DNA of 46,377 nucleotides from Acinetobacter baretiae (GCF_015627105.1 NZ_VTDM01000023.1:1-46377), one strand, 5' to 3'; counted from the stretch's first letter, positions 17,664 through 28,263 are shown. The notes: a model not told the origin generated them from the sequence alone. Made by a program: numbers and translations.

Positions 17664-18092
17664 ATGAAAACTCTCAGCGCAAAGCCAGCTGAGGTTCAAC
17701 ACGACTGGTTCGTTGTTGATGCTTCTGGCAAAACTCTTGGTCGTTTAGCGACTGAAATCGCTCGCCGTTTACGTGGTAAGCACAAAACATCTTTCACACC
17801 TCACGTTGATACTGGCGATTACATCGTTGTTATTAATGCAGAGCAAGTTCAAGTAACTGGTAAAAAAGCCTTGAACAAAAAATACTATCGCCACACTGAA
17901 TTCCCAGGCGGTTTAAAAGAAACTAACTTTGAAAAGTTAGTTGCACATAAACCAGAAGAAATCTTCCAACGCGCTGTAAAAGGCATGTTGCCAAAAGGCC
18001 CTCTTGGTTATGCAATGATCAAGAAGATGAAAGTGTACGCTGGCAGCGAGCATCCTCATACTGCTCAACAGCCACAAGTTTTAGACGTCTAA
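17664..18092 (+). CDS. rplM: Large-subunit ribosomal protein uL13
   Basis: 142 aa, the same length as E. coli L13. It begins MKTLSAKP and carries the family's [19 protein letters not shown] start, the DYIVVINAE strand and the GMLPKGPLG loop. It binds 23S rRNA early in 50S assembly. It is followed after 12 nt by rpsI, the conserved two-gene operon. Confidence 0.99.
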   Translation: MKTLSAKPAEVQHDWFVVDASGKTLGRLATEIARRLRGKHKTSFTPHVDTGDYIVVINAEQVQVTGKKALNKKYYRHTEFPGGLKETNFEKLVAHKPEEIFQRAVKGMLPKGPLGYAMIKKMKVYAGSEHPHTAQQPQVLDV

Positions 18093-18104
18093 GGGATACT
18101 GCAC

Positions 18105-18491
18105 ATGGCTACTAATTATGGTACAGGTCGCCGTAAGACCGCAACTGCACGTGTTTTCTTGTCTGCTGGTACAGGAAACATCAAAATTAACAATCGCTCT
18201 TTAGAGCAATACTTCGGTCGTGAAACTGCACGTATGGTTGTTCGTCAACCATTAGAGCTTCTTGACGTTGTAACTAAATATGACCTTTACATCACTGTTA
18301 AAGGTGGTGGTATTGGTGGTCAAGCTGGCGCAATCCGTCACGGTATTACTCGTGCGCTAATTGCATCTGACGAAACATTAAAGTCTTCGCTTCGTCAAGC
18401 TGGTTTCGTTACTCGTGATGCTCGTGAAGTTGAACGTAAGAAACTTGGTTTACGTAAAGCACGTAAACGTCCTCAATTCTCTAAACGTTAA
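18105..18491 (+). CDS. rpsI: Small-subunit ribosomal protein uS9
   Basis: 128 aa. It starts [15 protein letters not shown] and ends in the basic tail [11 protein letters not shown] that reaches the P-site tRNA in the ribosome. AGGG lies upstream of the ATG. It is the second gene of rplM-rpsI and is closed by a strong terminator at 18512-18540. In many relatives sspA-sspB follows; here a minus-strand GH28 gene intervenes. Confidence 0.99.
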   Translation: MATNYGTGRRKTATARVFLSAGTGNIKINNRSLEQYFGRETARMVVRQPLELLDVVTKYDLYITVKGGGIGGQAGAIRHGITRALIASDETLKSSLRQAGFVTRDAREVERKKLGLRKARKRPQFSKR

Positions 18492-18511
18492 TCCGTTTAC
18501 AGAAGTTGGAC

Positions 18512-18540
18512 AAAAAACCTCGGATTTTCCGAGGTTTTTT
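18512..18540. terminator. Bidirectional terminator between rpsI and GH28 gene
   Basis: ACCTCGGA / TCCGAGGT stem with a TTT loop, flanked by an A-tract on the left and a T-tract on the right, so it can stop transcripts from both sides. It touches the stop codon of the convergent GH28 gene. Confidence 0.92.
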
Positions 18541-19751
18541 TATTTATCCTCTACAATTGATTGCTGCAATAACCACTCTACATGGTCTAAACCACTCACA
18601 TTTTGTAAATGAATATGCAAAGGCTGTTTTGCATTGTTTCCATTAAAAATTAGTTTCGATGCACCTAAAATAGCAATATTCTGGTAATAGATATCGTGCC
18701 AATGGGCTTTTGTATCACCTATTTTATTTTCATACATGGTATCTTGTACCAAAGCATGCTTTACATGCTGTAAAGTCACATGCTGATATAAAATGTGTGA
18801 AACCTCACCTGCTGTAACTGCATTACTTTTTATTCTTAAACCATTTTCAGCATCATGAATATATAACCAATCAACATCGATGGCATAAACACCTGCTTGT
18901 GTTTCACTCCCAATAGACAACCCATGCCCTGCAGCAAAATTATTATCAATGATAGAAATATGGTGTGATGGCCCTGTGTGTATATTGGCTTTAATCGCAA
19001 TATGGTCATCGCCTGTAGAAATATGGCTGTGTGTAATGGTGACATTTTCTGACGAGTTAATATCTATACCATCAGTATTTCGAGCATCACTTGGATTATC
19101 TAGGTGCAAATCCCACACCGTTAAGCCATTGCTTTGTGAAAAAACCAATCCAAAATGTGGTGCATTTTTAATACATAGCTGATAAAACGTCATATTTTGG
19201 CTATGATTAATTTGAATTAAACGTGGTGCATTATATTTGGCATGTAAATGTTGTGCCTGTTTTGCCAATTGCCACCAACTCCAAGGTTGATCTTGTAACG
19301 TTTCACCCCCTTGTCCATCAATTTCACCTTTCCCATAAATACCACCATTTAAAGCATGTTCAAACGTAATTAATGGCAAACAACCATTTCCATCACCATT
19401 CAACACACCACAACGATGCCCCCCGCGATCAAAAATTGCACTTTTATTTATTGCTCGAAGTATTACATTTTCATCAATTTTTATACTTATACCCGTTGGA
19501 ATGTTTAACGGGCCTGTTAAAAAGACCTTATTTTGTGCTGTTTGTTTCAACTCTACTGCTTGTCCAAATGTACAATGCATTAGTGCAGATTGAATATCTG
19601 ATGTACGATCATCATCACCATTGGCAAACAAAGTACGGCAGATCATGGGTTGTTTGGGCTCAGTGACTTGGCGAGTATCTTGAGCAAAACTCAGTATACA
19701 AACACAACATGAAAAAAAACCTACAAAAAATTGCACCAAAGAAGTGAACAT
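18540..19751 (-). CDS. Secreted GH28 polygalacturonase-like glycosidase
   Basis: 403 aa with a signal peptide (hydrophobic to about 22, likely cut after SFA, residue 23), so the enzyme is exported. The remainder is a right-handed beta-helix with the complete GH28 active site: NTDGID (225-230, D227), GDDH (247-250, D248/D249), GHG (275-277, H276) and RIK (306-308). GH28 enzymes hydrolyse galacturonic-acid backbones of pectin or related glycans; endo versus exo cannot be told. It stands alone between rpsI and sspA with its own terminator, without pectate-uptake genes nearby. Confidence 0.88.
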   Translation of the reverse strand: MFTSLVQFFVGFFSCCVCILSFAQDTRQVTEPKQPMICRTLFANGDDDRTSDIQSALMHCTFGQAVELKQTAQNKVFLTGPLNIPTGISIKIDENVILRAINKSAIFDRGGHRCGVLNGDGNGCLPLITFEHALNGGIYGKGEIDGQGGETLQDQPWSWWQLAKQAQHLHAKYNAPRLIQINHSQNMTFYQLCIKNAPHFGLVFSQSNGLTVWDLHLDNPSDARNTDGIDINSSENVTITHSHISTGDDHIAIKANIHTGPSHHISIIDNNFAAGHGLSIGSETQAGVYAIDVDWLYIHDAENGLRIKSNAVTAGEVSHILYQHVTLQHVKHALVQDTMYENKIGDTKAHWHDIYYQNIAILGASKLIFNGNNAKQPLHIHLQNVSGLDHVEWLLQQSIVEDK

Positions 19752-19933
19752 ATTTTATGTCAAACACATCATCGAAATATCATAGTTAAACATGCCCATA
19801 TCATTTCTCCCTTAAAATAACACATCGAACCCTATAAATCATGACATTGATCAATAAAAGAAATGGCTTAAATCGTGCTTTTAAAACCTATTTTTAGTAT
19901 GCTAATCGATTGACGTAACCACATAGTACTTGT

Positions 19934-20587
19934 ATGGCACTCGACATTTCAGACAATCAAAGTATGACTTTATTGAGTCACTCAGATGATTTTAGATCGC
20001 ACTGGGTTCGATTTATGCTTGCTGAAAAAGAAATCAAACATCAACTGATTTTAACGGACTATGACGATGAGGATCTAATTTCACTGAGCCCATATCAAAA
20101 CTTACCCGTACTGCTAGATCAAGGTGTTAAATTATTTAATACTGCAATTATTGCCGAATACTTAGATGATCGATATCGTCAAAATAAATTATTTACAGAT
20201 AATCCAATTCAACGAGCAGAACAACGACAATACATTTGGCGTTTTGAAAAAGATTGGTTCCAATTGGCAGACCATATGCTACGCCATGCCGATAGCTTAG
20301 ACTTAAATAAGAAGAAATTGGCACAAAAAAAACTCCAAGATACCCTTATCTCTCTTACCCCTTTGTTTCAACATTTTCCATTTTTTATGTCAGATCATTT
20401 CTCTGTACTTGATTGCATGATCGCACCAATGCTGTTACGTTTAGAAAGCATGGGAGTTTTACTCCCAACCACACAATGCCGTGCTATTTTTTTGTACCAA
20501 CAACGTTTATTTAATCGTACAAGCTTTGTCAAAGCAATGACAACACAAGAAAAAAATCGGTATAGTAAACACCTTGTAAAACGCTAG
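19934..20587 (+). CDS. sspA: Stringent starvation protein A (GST-fold)
   Basis: 217 aa with the glutathione-S-transferase fold. A thioredoxin-like N-terminal domain (about 10-85) carries the SPYQNLPVLLDQG and FNTAIIAEYLDDRY blocks, and an alpha-helical C-terminal domain follows. SspA binds RNA polymerase rather than glutathione and alters promoter use in stationary phase and acid stress. The identity is supported by sspB, which begins 9 nt after its stop. It could be called a generic GST without that neighbour. Confidence 0.88.
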   Translation: MALDISDNQSMTLLSHSDDFRSHWVRFMLAEKEIKHQLILTDYDDEDLISLSPYQNLPVLLDQGVKLFNTAIIAEYLDDRYRQNKLFTDNPIQRAEQRQYIWRFEKDWFQLADHMLRHADSLDLNKKKLAQKKLQDTLISLTPLFQHFPFFMSDHFSVLDCMIAPMLLRLESMGVLLPTTQCRAIFLYQQRLFNRTSFVKAMTTQEKNRYSKHLVKR

Positions 20588-20596
20588 AGTAAACTC

Positions 20597-21019
20597 ATGT
20601 CTGACCAAGAAACCCTTTTCACGCCTACACGACCTTACCTTGCACGTGGTATTTATGAGTGGATCTGTGATAACCAGCTTACCCCTTACTTATTGGTAGA
20701 TGCGACTCAACCCAATACAGACGTACCACTACAATTTGTTAAAGATGGGCAAATTGTACTAAATACTGCGCCACATGCTGTTCATCAACTCAATATGAGT
20801 AATGATGCAATCACATTTTCTGCAAGATTTGGTGGAGTTTCTAAAAATATTTATATTCCACTTGTTGCTTTGATTGGTATTTATGCCAAAGAAAATGGAC
20901 AAGGCTTATTTTTTGATCCAACCGAATATGATGGTATACAAGAGCACACACCAAAAGAAGAAACCAATGAACCTACACCTGAAATTAAAAAAAGACCAAG
21001 TTTAAAAATTGTTGAATAA
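20597..21019 (+). CDS. sspB: ClpXP adaptor SspB
   Basis: 140 aa. SspB tethers ssrA-tagged proteins to ClpXP. The N-terminal substrate-binding domain (about 8-115) starts TRPYLARGIYEWI and includes ARFGGVSKNIYIP and the AIYAKENG-like IGIYAKENGQG block. An acidic, disordered linker (EETNEPTPEIKK) leads to the C-terminal ClpX-binding tail RPSLKIVE. It overlaps no other gene, follows sspA directly and is closed by a terminator. Confidence 0.97.
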   Translation: MSDQETLFTPTRPYLARGIYEWICDNQLTPYLLVDATQPNTDVPLQFVKDGQIVLNTAPHAVHQLNMSNDAITFSARFGGVSKNIYIPLVALIGIYAKENGQGLFFDPTEYDGIQEHTPKEETNEPTPEIKKRPSLKIVE

Positions 21020-21036
21020 TCAATATTTAAAGACAT

Positions 21037-21068
21037 AAAAAAAGCCAGTATAAATACTGGCTTTTTTT
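21037..21068. terminator. Bidirectional terminator between sspB and helicase gene
   Basis: GCCAGTA / TACTGGC stem with a TAAA loop, preceded by an A-tract and followed by a T-tract, serving both convergent genes. Confidence 0.93.
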
Positions 21069-21080
21069 ACATATGATTAA

Positions 21081-22895
21081 TTAATCATTAAATTTGCGAC
21101 GTGGGCGGTCATCGAAACGACGCTCACCGCTTGGCTTAGTTGATTTTCTATAATCAGTACGGTTACCACGATTATCATCTGAAGCACCAAAGCGAGGCTT
21201 GTCATTGAAACGACTTGGCTCACGATTTGGACGGTCTGAGTTAAACTCACGTTTTGGACGGTCTGAACCAAAGTCACGGTTCGGACGGTCTGAGTTGAAC
21301 TCACGCTTTGGACGATCTGAACCAAAGTCACGGTTCGGACGGTCTGAATTAAATTCACGACGTGGACGATCTGAATTAAATTCACGCTTTGGACGATCTG
21401 AACCAGAATCACGGTTCGGACGGTCTGAATTAAATTCGCGACGTGGACGATCTGAATTAAACTCGCGCTTTGGGCGGTCTGAATTAAATTCACGATTCGG
21501 GCGATCTGAATTAAACTCACGCTTTGGACGATCTGAGTTAAATTCACGCTTTGGACGATCTGAGTTAAATTCACGCGCTGGACGATCGCCATCACGTTTG
21601 AACTTGCCTTCACCTTCGAAACGACGTCCGCCACCGAAACCACCGCCACCATTACGGCGACCACCATCACGTTTACCACCGCCATTACCACGACCGTTGC
21701 CACCGTCACGACGTGAACGTGCAGGAGGTGGAGATGGCTCTAACCCTTCAATTTCAGAAACTTTAAGGTTAGTTTCTAAGTAATCTTCTAACGCACGGAT
21801 TTTGCCACGCTCACGATAAGTTGCTAATGTAACGGCTTGGCCTGTACGACCAGCACGACCTGTACGACCTACACGGTGTACATAGTCTTCATTTTTCATT
21901 GGCAAGCCAAAGTTAATCACGTGAGAAATTGTTGGAACATCTAGACCACGTGCTGCAACATCTGTTGCAACTAAAATACGTGCACGACCTTCACGAATAC
22001 TACGTAAACGACGATTACGTACAGTTTGTGGCATTGCACCATGCAAAGCAACCACAGAATGACCAGCTTCTGATAATTCTTCAGCAAGCATATCTGTATC
22101 TTCTTGCGTACTTGCAAAAACTACAGCTTGGTCTAAGCTTTCATCACTTAACCAGTGTGAAAGTAATTTTTTCTTGTGTTCAAAACCATCTGTCCAATGC
22201 AACGTTTGCGTTACATCTGTATTGGTTGAATGGCCTGTTTCAATTGCAATACGCTCAGGCTTATTCATCATACGTTCAGCTAAACTGATAATACGTCCTG
22301 CAAATGTTGCAGAGAACATTAACGTTTGCTTACGGTTATTTGCAAAATCACTAATCGCTTCTAAATCTTCAGAGAAACCAAGATCAAGCATACGGTCTGC
22401 TTCATCAACAATTAAAGCATCAACTTGGTCTAGTTTGATTTGACGACGATTAACCAAGTCAAGTAAACGACCTGGTGTTGCAACAACAACTTGAGCACCT
22501 TTAAGTTGTTGAATTTGCTTACCAAAAGGCATACCACCCATCACAGCAGCGATACGAACGCCTTTCATGTGACGAACAAAACCAATCGCATCTTGGCTCA
22601 CTTGTTGTGCAAGTTCACGAGTTGGACATAATACTAAAATATTTGGCTGAGTTACTGCACGCATACGATCTTTAAACGATACAAGTGCATCATTTGCAGC
22701 AAGTTGGTTTAATGTTGGCAGTAAAAATGCTGCAGTTTTACCTGAACCTGTTTGGCTAGATACAAGTAAGTCTTTACCAGCTAGTGCAGCTGGAATCGCC
22801 TGCTCTTGTACAGGCGTTGGGCTTGTAAAATTTAGCGCCTCTAATGCTTGTGTAAGAGATTCGTGTAATGAAAAATCGGCAAAAGTTTTGCTCAT
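21081..22895 (-). CDS. DEAD-box RNA helicase with Arg-rich repeat tail
   Basis: 604 aa from the ATG at 22895 (GAG Shine-Dalgarno); an in-frame ATG at 22925 would add ten residues that fall in a leader hairpin. The helicase core (1-375) has the Q motif, SSQTGSGKT, DEAD (VDEADRML), SAT and HRVGRTGRAGR. The tail (about 390-604) is Gly/Arg-rich, then about fourteen copies of a nine-residue unit of type RPxREFNSD. The helicase remodels RNA, as RhlE, CsdA or SrmB do in ribosome assembly and cold growth; which of these it matches is unclear. The tail should be disordered and RNA-binding. A strong promoter and a leader of about 265 nt precede it. Confidence 0.94.
   Translation of the reverse strand: MSKTFADFSLHESLTQALEALNFTSPTPVQEQAIPAALAGKDLLVSSQTGSGKTAAFLLPTLNQLAANDALVSFKDRMRAVTQPNILVLCPTRELAQQVSQDAIGFVRHMKGVRIAAVMGGMPFGKQIQQLKGAQVVVATPGRLLDLVNRRQIKLDQVDALIVDEADRMLDLGFSEDLEAISDFANNRKQTLMFSATFAGRIISLAERMMNKPERIAIETGHSTNTDVTQTLHWTDGFEHKKKLLSHWLSDESLDQAVVFASTQEDTDMLAEELSEAGHSVVALHGAMPQTVRNRRLRSIREGRARILVATDVAARGLDVPTISHVINFGLPMKNEDYVHRVGRTGRAGRTGQAVTLATYRERGKIRALEDYLETNLKVSEIEGLEPSPPPARSRRDGGNGRGNGGGKRDGGRRNGGGGFGGGRRFEGEGKFKRDGDRPAREFNSDRPKREFNSDRPKREFNSDRPNREFNSDRPKREFNSDRPRREFNSDRPNRDSGSDRPKREFNSDRPRREFNSDRPNRDFGSDRPKREFNSDRPNRDFGSDRPKREFNSDRPNREPSRFNDKPRFGASDDNRGNRTDYRKSTKPSGERRFDDRPRRKFND
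21213..21590. repeat. 27-bp tandem repeats in the helicase gene
   Basis: About fourteen consecutive 27-bp units encode RPxREFNSD with variants: x = K, R, N or A, and RDSGSD or RDFGSD in some copies. Copies differ at synonymous sites. The order shows larger duplications: K, R, N(RDxG) occurs twice and K, N(RDFG) twice. The reverse strand is also open through the repeat, purely from its composition. Confidence 0.93.
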
Positions 22896-23161
22896 AGAGA
22901 GTCTCACCCAACGTGGGTGCTCCATTTAATAATGAAAAATAAACATCGGCAACAGCGGCCAGTAACATCAGCTGAAAAAATGGTAAGATTCAGCGGCGAT
23001 CCGAGATACGACGATGTGGATAGTACGCACGCTTGATACGATAGCAACCTGAAGAATCGCTTTTAGCGATTGGGGCGCGAGAGTTCGTCCTCTATGGACC
23101 GACGCGCATACACAATAATAAGAAGAGAAATGTTCAGGTAATGAACGAAAATGAAGTGCGT
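22896..23161 (-). promoter_or_regulatory. Long structured 5' leader of the helicase mRNA
   Basis: About 265 nt separate the predicted start near 23161 from the helicase ATG. Three hairpins are visible: AATCGC/GCGATT (23055-23060 with 23066-23071), GCTGAA/TTCAGC (22971-22976 with 22989-22994) and CACCCA/TGGGTG (22905-22910 with 22914-22919), the last just above the ribosome site. Cold-inducible and autoregulated DEAD-box genes often have such leaders. This accounts for most of the 363-bp gap up to suhB. Confidence 0.6.
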
Positions 23162-23167
23162 GATCGA

Positions 23168-23195
23168 ATTATATCAAAAAAAATTAAAATGTCAC
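23168..23195 (-). promoter_or_regulatory. Strong extended -10 promoter of the helicase gene
   Basis: On the minus strand: GTGACA (-35, 5 of 6 matches; 23190-23195), a 16-bp A/T spacer, and TGATATAAT, a perfect extended -10 (23168-23176). Confidence 0.75.
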
Positions 23196-23218
23196 GTTAT
23201 TTTTTTATTTTCAAACAA

Positions 23219-23240
23219 AAGGGCAATATCAACTGCCCTT
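23219..23240 (-). terminator. Terminator of suhB
   Basis: AAGGGCA / TGCCCTT, a 7-bp stem with an 8-nt loop, is followed on the minus strand by TTTGTTTG. It lies 18 nt after the suhB stop. Confidence 0.75.
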
Positions 23241-23258
23241 ATTGTTAAAATTTATACT

Positions 23259-24089
23259 TTATTTTACTGCATCTTTCCAAAACGGCGTCACTGCTTGCAT
23301 TAGTGGTTTCAACATTTTCATAGATGTTGCAATCACTTGACCATTTTGCATTGAATCTGAGCCACCACGTGCATCAACCACAATACCACCTGCTTCTTTC
23401 ACAATCAGCTCACCTGCAGCAATGTCCCAAGGTTTTAAACCTAGTTCAAAGAGGCCATCAAAACGACCTGCTGCCACATATGCTAAATCAAGTGCAGCTG
23501 AACCACCACGGCGGAATTGTGCCCCTGCTTCGGTAACAGCAAGCATAGCATCAAAATGTTGTTTTGCATAAGAGATCACTTCGCCATCACGTTTAGCGCG
23601 ATAAGCATGACCTACTGAAATAAATGTGTTTTGTAAATTTTCTTTCACATTGACACGAATACGGCGTTGATTCAATACTGCACCACGGCCACGACTTGCA
23701 GAGAATAACTCATCACGCACAGGGTCATAAATCACCCCATGTTGTGTCACACCTTTATGTTGTACCGCAATTGAAATACAAAAATGAGGTAGTCCATGTA
23801 CAAAGTTCAACGTGCCATCGAGTGGATCTATGACCCAACACCAATCAGCATCATGACCTTTACCTTCTTGCAAACCAAATTCTTCACCTAAGAAGCTGTG
23901 GTTTTTATAGCTTTTGCGTAATGTGTCAATGGTCAGTTGTTCAATGTAGCGATCAACACGGGTGACAGGACCTTCAATGCCTTTTTCTTCAACCTGTAGG
24001 TCTAATTTATGACGATTTTGATGTGCTTTTAAAAGCTCTTGACCAACTAATTGAGCTGCTCTTGCAGCCATGACCACCATCGGTTCCAT
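23259..24089 (-). CDS. suhB: Inositol-1-monophosphatase family protein SuhB
   Basis: 276 aa. Metal-dependent phosphatase motifs are complete: GEE (E69/E70), DPLDGT (D88, D91) and the C-terminal LKPWDIAAGELIVKEAGG. In E. coli SuhB is also a component of the rRNA antitermination complex with Nus factors, which is probably its main role. The ATG at 24089 is likely, with ATG 24080 an alternative. It is downstream of dxs on the same strand (114 bp) and ends in its own terminator. Confidence 0.94.
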   Translation of the reverse strand: MEPMVVMAARAAQLVGQELLKAHQNRHKLDLQVEEKGIEGPVTRVDRYIEQLTIDTLRKSYKNHSFLGEEFGLQEGKGHDADWCWVIDPLDGTLNFVHGLPHFCISIAVQHKGVTQHGVIYDPVRDELFSASRGRGAVLNQRRIRVNVKENLQNTFISVGHAYRAKRDGEVISYAKQHFDAMLAVTEAGAQFRRGGSAALDLAYVAAGRFDGLFELGLKPWDIAAGELIVKEAGGIVVDARGGSDSMQNGQVIATSMKMLKPLMQAVTPFWKDAVK

Positions 24090-24203
24090 TAAACACCCGC
24101 GCTAAGTATTGAAGATTTTGACAAAGAATAATGCATATAAGCAGGTCTATTTTAACAAATCATCCTCATTTTAGATAGGAGTTATTCTGAAATAATTTTC
24201 AGC

Positions 24204-26129
24204 TTACAACATAAGTTGCATGGTATTTTGCCATGCTTGCTCGACACTACGTGTAATACCTGCTGAATCTAAACCTGCCTCATGTAGCATCTGACTGTGT
24301 TCTGCATGTTCTAAAAAGCTATCTGATAATCCTAAGTGAATGATTGGTTTAACAATAGTGTCTTTAGCCATATATTCACTGACTGCACTCCCTGCTCCGC
24401 CCATAATGGCATGTTCCTCGACCGTCACAAACAAAGTCGTGACCTCACTCAATGATTGAATGATATGTTCATCTAATGGCTTAATATATCGCATATTAAC
24501 GACACAAACATTCACTTCTAGACGGTCAAATATGTTTTGTGCTGCTTGCATTGCAGGTGCAACACGGCTACCAAACGCCAAAATTGTAATTTGTTCGTCA
24601 CTTTTGTGATTCAGTTGCAATACAACCTCTGCACGACCAATCTCTAAACAAGTCAGCTCTTCTTCAACATGCACGCCTAGACCTGTTCCTCTTGGGTATC
24701 GCACAGCCGCTGGACCTTGATAACAATAGGCTGTGTGCAACATTTGCCGACATTCGTTTTCGTCTTTGGGTGCCATCAGTACTAGATTTGGAATTGTACG
24801 CATATATGCATAGTCATATACACCTGCATGTGTTGGGCCATCTTCGCCCACTAAACCTGCACGATCAATACCAAAGGTAACATCTAAGTTTTGTAAAGCG
24901 ATGTCGTGAACCAATTGATCATACCCACGTTGTAAGAACGTTGAGTAAATCGCAACCACAGGTTTCACTCCTTCACAAGCCATGCCCGCAGCCAAAGTCA
25001 ATGCATGTTGCTCTGCAATTGCCACATCAAAAAAGCGATCTGGATATATTTTTGCAAACTCAACCATGCCAGAACCTTCACACATGGCAGGCGTAATTGC
25101 TAATAAACGCGTATCTTTATGGGCTTCATCGCACAACCATTGTCCAAAAATATCAGAATATTTTGGTGGTGTTTTCGGTGTAATTAACGGCTGTGTGGTT
25201 ACCGTTTGAGATACTTTTGCAATGGCATGATACTTAATAGGATCTGCTTCTGCTGCTGAAAAACCTTTGCCTTTTTTAGTATAGACATGAATCAGACGTG
25301 GCCCTTTACGTTGTTTAACCGCGTGTAAGACCCGTACCATTTGTTCAAGATTATGCCCATCAAATGGACCGTAATACTCAAAACCAATGGCTTTAAATAA
25401 GTTATCTGGCGCTTGTGTTGCTGGTTGGTGTAATCTAGAACGATACTCCCAATCGGGGTACGGCTCAATCACAGGCTCTCCATTCACATTAATATTAACA
25501 AACTGCCCTTGTTGCCAAATCCCTGCTAAATGTTTGGCAAATCCACCTGTACTACACGAGATCGACATGTCATTATCATTAAGAATGACCATGATATCCG
25601 CTTGATGAGCCACAGCATCGTTCATCGCTTCAAATGCCATGCCTGCGGTCATTGCACCATCGCCCACAACCGCAACAACATCACATGGTTTTTTTTGATA
25701 ACGACGTGCCAATGCCATACCAACAGCCGCTGAAATGGCTGTTGAAGAATGACCCACTCCAAATGTATCAAAAATCGATTCATCTCGGGTTGGAAACGCA
25801 GCTAATCCACCTTTTGAACGAATACTCGTGATCTGTTCACGGCGCCCTGTGAGAATTTTATGAGGATATGCTTGATGTCCAACATCCCAAATTAAGCGAT
25901 CTTTTGGTGTATTTAAACAATAATGTAGTGCAATAGTGAGCTCTACTACGCCTAAATTTGCGCCAAAATGACCACCGCTTTTCCCTGCTGCATACAAAAT
26001 ATATTGACGTAACTCATTTGCAATTTGCACCAGTTGTGATGTAGCAAATTGACGTAATTGTTCTGGATCATTAATCTGATCTAACAATGGCGTAACAGGA
26101 CGTTGAGCCGGTATTTCTGTATACAACAT
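24204..26129 (-). CDS. dxs: 1-deoxy-D-xylulose-5-phosphate synthase
   Basis: 641 aa from the ATG at 26129, slightly longer than E. coli Dxs (620). Dxs condenses pyruvate with glyceraldehyde-3-phosphate, the first step of the MEP isoprenoid route and the source of DXP for thiamine and, with PdxA, pyridoxal phosphate. The thiamine-diphosphate site is seen in [34 protein letters not shown] and the catalytic Glu in [12 protein letters not shown] follow. A TTG start at 26159 is in frame but less likely. No thiamine riboswitch was recognised in the 300-bp gap towards ribA. Confidence 0.97.
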   Translation of the reverse strand: MLYTEIPAQRPVTPLLDQINDPEQLRQFATSQLVQIANELRQYILYAAGKSGGHFGANLGVVELTIALHYCLNTPKDRLIWDVGHQAYPHKILTGRREQITSIRSKGGLAAFPTRDESIFDTFGVGHSSTAISAAVGMALARRYQKKPCDVVAVVGDGAMTAGMAFEAMNDAVAHQADIMVILNDNDMSISCSTGGFAKHLAGIWQQGQFVNINVNGEPVIEPYPDWEYRSRLHQPATQAPDNLFKAIGFEYYGPFDGHNLEQMVRVLHAVKQRKGPRLIHVYTKKGKGFSAAEADPIKYHAIAKVSQTVTTQPLITPKTPPKYSDIFGQWLCDEAHKDTRLLAITPAMCEGSGMVEFAKIYPDRFFDVAIAEQHALTLAAGMACEGVKPVVAIYSTFLQRGYDQLVHDIALQNLDVTFGIDRAGLVGEDGPTHAGVYDYAYMRTIPNLVLMAPKDENECRQMLHTAYCYQGPAAVRYPRGTGLGVHVEEELTCLEIGRAEVVLQLNHKSDEQITILAFGSRVAPAMQAAQNIFDRLEVNVCVVNMRYIKPLDEHIIQSLSEVTTLFVTVEEHAIMGGAGSAVSEYMAKDTIVKPIIHLGLSDSFLEHAEHSQMLHEAGLDSAGITRSVEQAWQNTMQLML

Positions 26130-26429
26130 ATGTAGCAGAGCCTTTTGTAGCCTGGTCAATCCAAAGCTTAGGGGTAAGATTTAAACCGACAATTCTATCT
26201 GATCGGTGCTTATTTTCAATGTAATATATGCAAAGATGTATTTTAGTATGCACATTTGCGATATAGCTATACAAATTATCTAAAAAAAACCAATTTATGT
26301 TCAATCACTCATTTTTTTAACTTTAAATGGAAATAAACTATTTCGGTAGGTTTTTGTATATTTAATCTACGCAAAGCCTTTGCTTCAGCTATACTTTTTG
26401 TATTTACTCATTATAGAAGATTGTATTGT
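26130..26429. other. Divergent intergenic region between dxs and ribA
   Basis: 300 bp with no gene. The minus half is the dxs leader and contains a weak ACCGA/TCGGT hairpin near 26186-26208. The plus half, ahead of ribA, holds the inverted repeat GCAAAG-C-CTTTGC (26371-26383). I recognise no FMN or thiamine riboswitch consensus and no convincing pair of promoter boxes. Confidence 0.5.
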
Positions 26430-27050
26430 ATGCCGATAAAATTTATCGCCACTTCTCGGTTGCCTACCGCTTTTGGCAACTTTGAGATTAGTGTTTTTCA
26501 AGATCCAGACACCAAAGAAGAGCATATTGCTTTATCTAAAGGACTGGTCGGTGCGCCTGCGAGCGATCAACCTGTGTTAGTCCGTATTCACTCAGAGTGT
26601 TTAACAGGTGATGCCTTTGCTTCTCTCAAATGCGACTGCGGTCCACAACTGCAAGCCACTCAAAAAATGATTCAAGAAGCTGAGCAAGGTGTGATTTTAT
26701 ATTTACGCCAAGAAGGTCGTGGTATTGGGCTCACCAACAAAATTCGTGCCTATGCTTTACAAGATCAAGGGCATGATACAGTAGATGCCAATCTGATGCT
26801 CAATTTACCTGCTGATGCACGTCGTTACGACATGTGTAAAATCATGTTAGATTATTTAAACATTACACAAGTTAAACTGATTACTAACAACCCATTAAAA
26901 GTACAAGCGTTGACCGATTTAGGCATTAATGTCAGTGATCGTGTTGCGCTAACAGTTGGACTTAATCCATTTAATGAATCGTATTTAAAAACCAAAGTCA
27001 GCAGAATGTCACATCTTTACAAACAAGAAGATTTTAAAGAACATCCATAA
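26430..27050 (+). CDS. ribA: GTP cyclohydrolase II
   Basis: 206 aa from the ATG at 26430. RibA opens GTP to start riboflavin synthesis. The zinc ligands are C57, C68 and C70 (SEC ... KCDCGPQL), followed by [11 protein letters not shown] and the NNPLKVQAL segment. It is the stand-alone form; no RibB domain is fused. An upstream TTG (26421) is in frame but unlikely. The gene is single, with a hairpin after it. Confidence 0.96.
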   Translation: MPIKFIATSRLPTAFGNFEISVFQDPDTKEEHIALSKGLVGAPASDQPVLVRIHSECLTGDAFASLKCDCGPQLQATQKMIQEAEQGVILYLRQEGRGIGLTNKIRAYALQDQGHDTVDANLMLNLPADARRYDMCKIMLDYLNITQVKLITNNPLKVQALTDLGINVSDRVALTVGLNPFNESYLKTKVSRMSHLYKQEDFKEHP

Positions 27051-27070
27051 GTTAAAAAATAAATCAAGCT

Positions 27071-28104
<1,034 letters not shown>

Positions 28105-28130
28105 TCTGCAACGTTTGTACACACCTAAAT

Positions 28131-28242
28131 CTTACGCGCTTACATTCTGTTCATGTTTTTTAAAATGAATCGCACTTATTCATATCTATTTAATACATTT
28201 ACTCTATGATGTTGTACTCAACAATTTTGAGCACCGCGTAAG
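28131..28242. repeat. Spaced inverted repeat upstream of the 69-aa gene
   Basis: CTTACGCG (28131-28138) and CGCGTAAG (28235-28242) are exact complements 96 bp apart. An overlapping pair, CGCTTAC (28137-28143) and GTAAGCG (28238-28244), offers an alternative pairing, and ATGAAT/ATTCAT lies between them. It could be a leader fold or a protein site; chance is possible. Confidence 0.3.
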
Positions 28243-28263
28243 CGTGTAGGACTTATATAAACT

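Noticed and set aside
21077..21709. Val/Ser/Gln-rich minus-strand frame overlapping the helicase tail
   Set aside because: Another frame of the same repeats; the helicase frame is the one with conserved helicase motifs.
21199..21783. Long Arg/Ser-rich open frame on the + strand opposite the helicase tail
   Set aside because: It mirrors the 27-bp repeat; the unit length is a multiple of three, so absence of stops in one unit opens the whole frame. No ribosome site or recognisable fold.
22774..22968. 64-codon minus-strand frame across the helicase start
   Set aside because: Begins in the leader and runs out of frame into the helicase; no Shine-Dalgarno. It could only be a translated upstream ORF, for which I see no support.
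24186..24205. CTGAAA/TTTCAG hairpin at the end of dxs as a terminator
   Set aside because: Weak A/T stem with no T-tract on the minus strand.
26130..26429. FMN or thiamine riboswitch near ribA or dxs
   Set aside because: Looked for the conserved cores on both strands and found none; only short imperfect hairpins are present.
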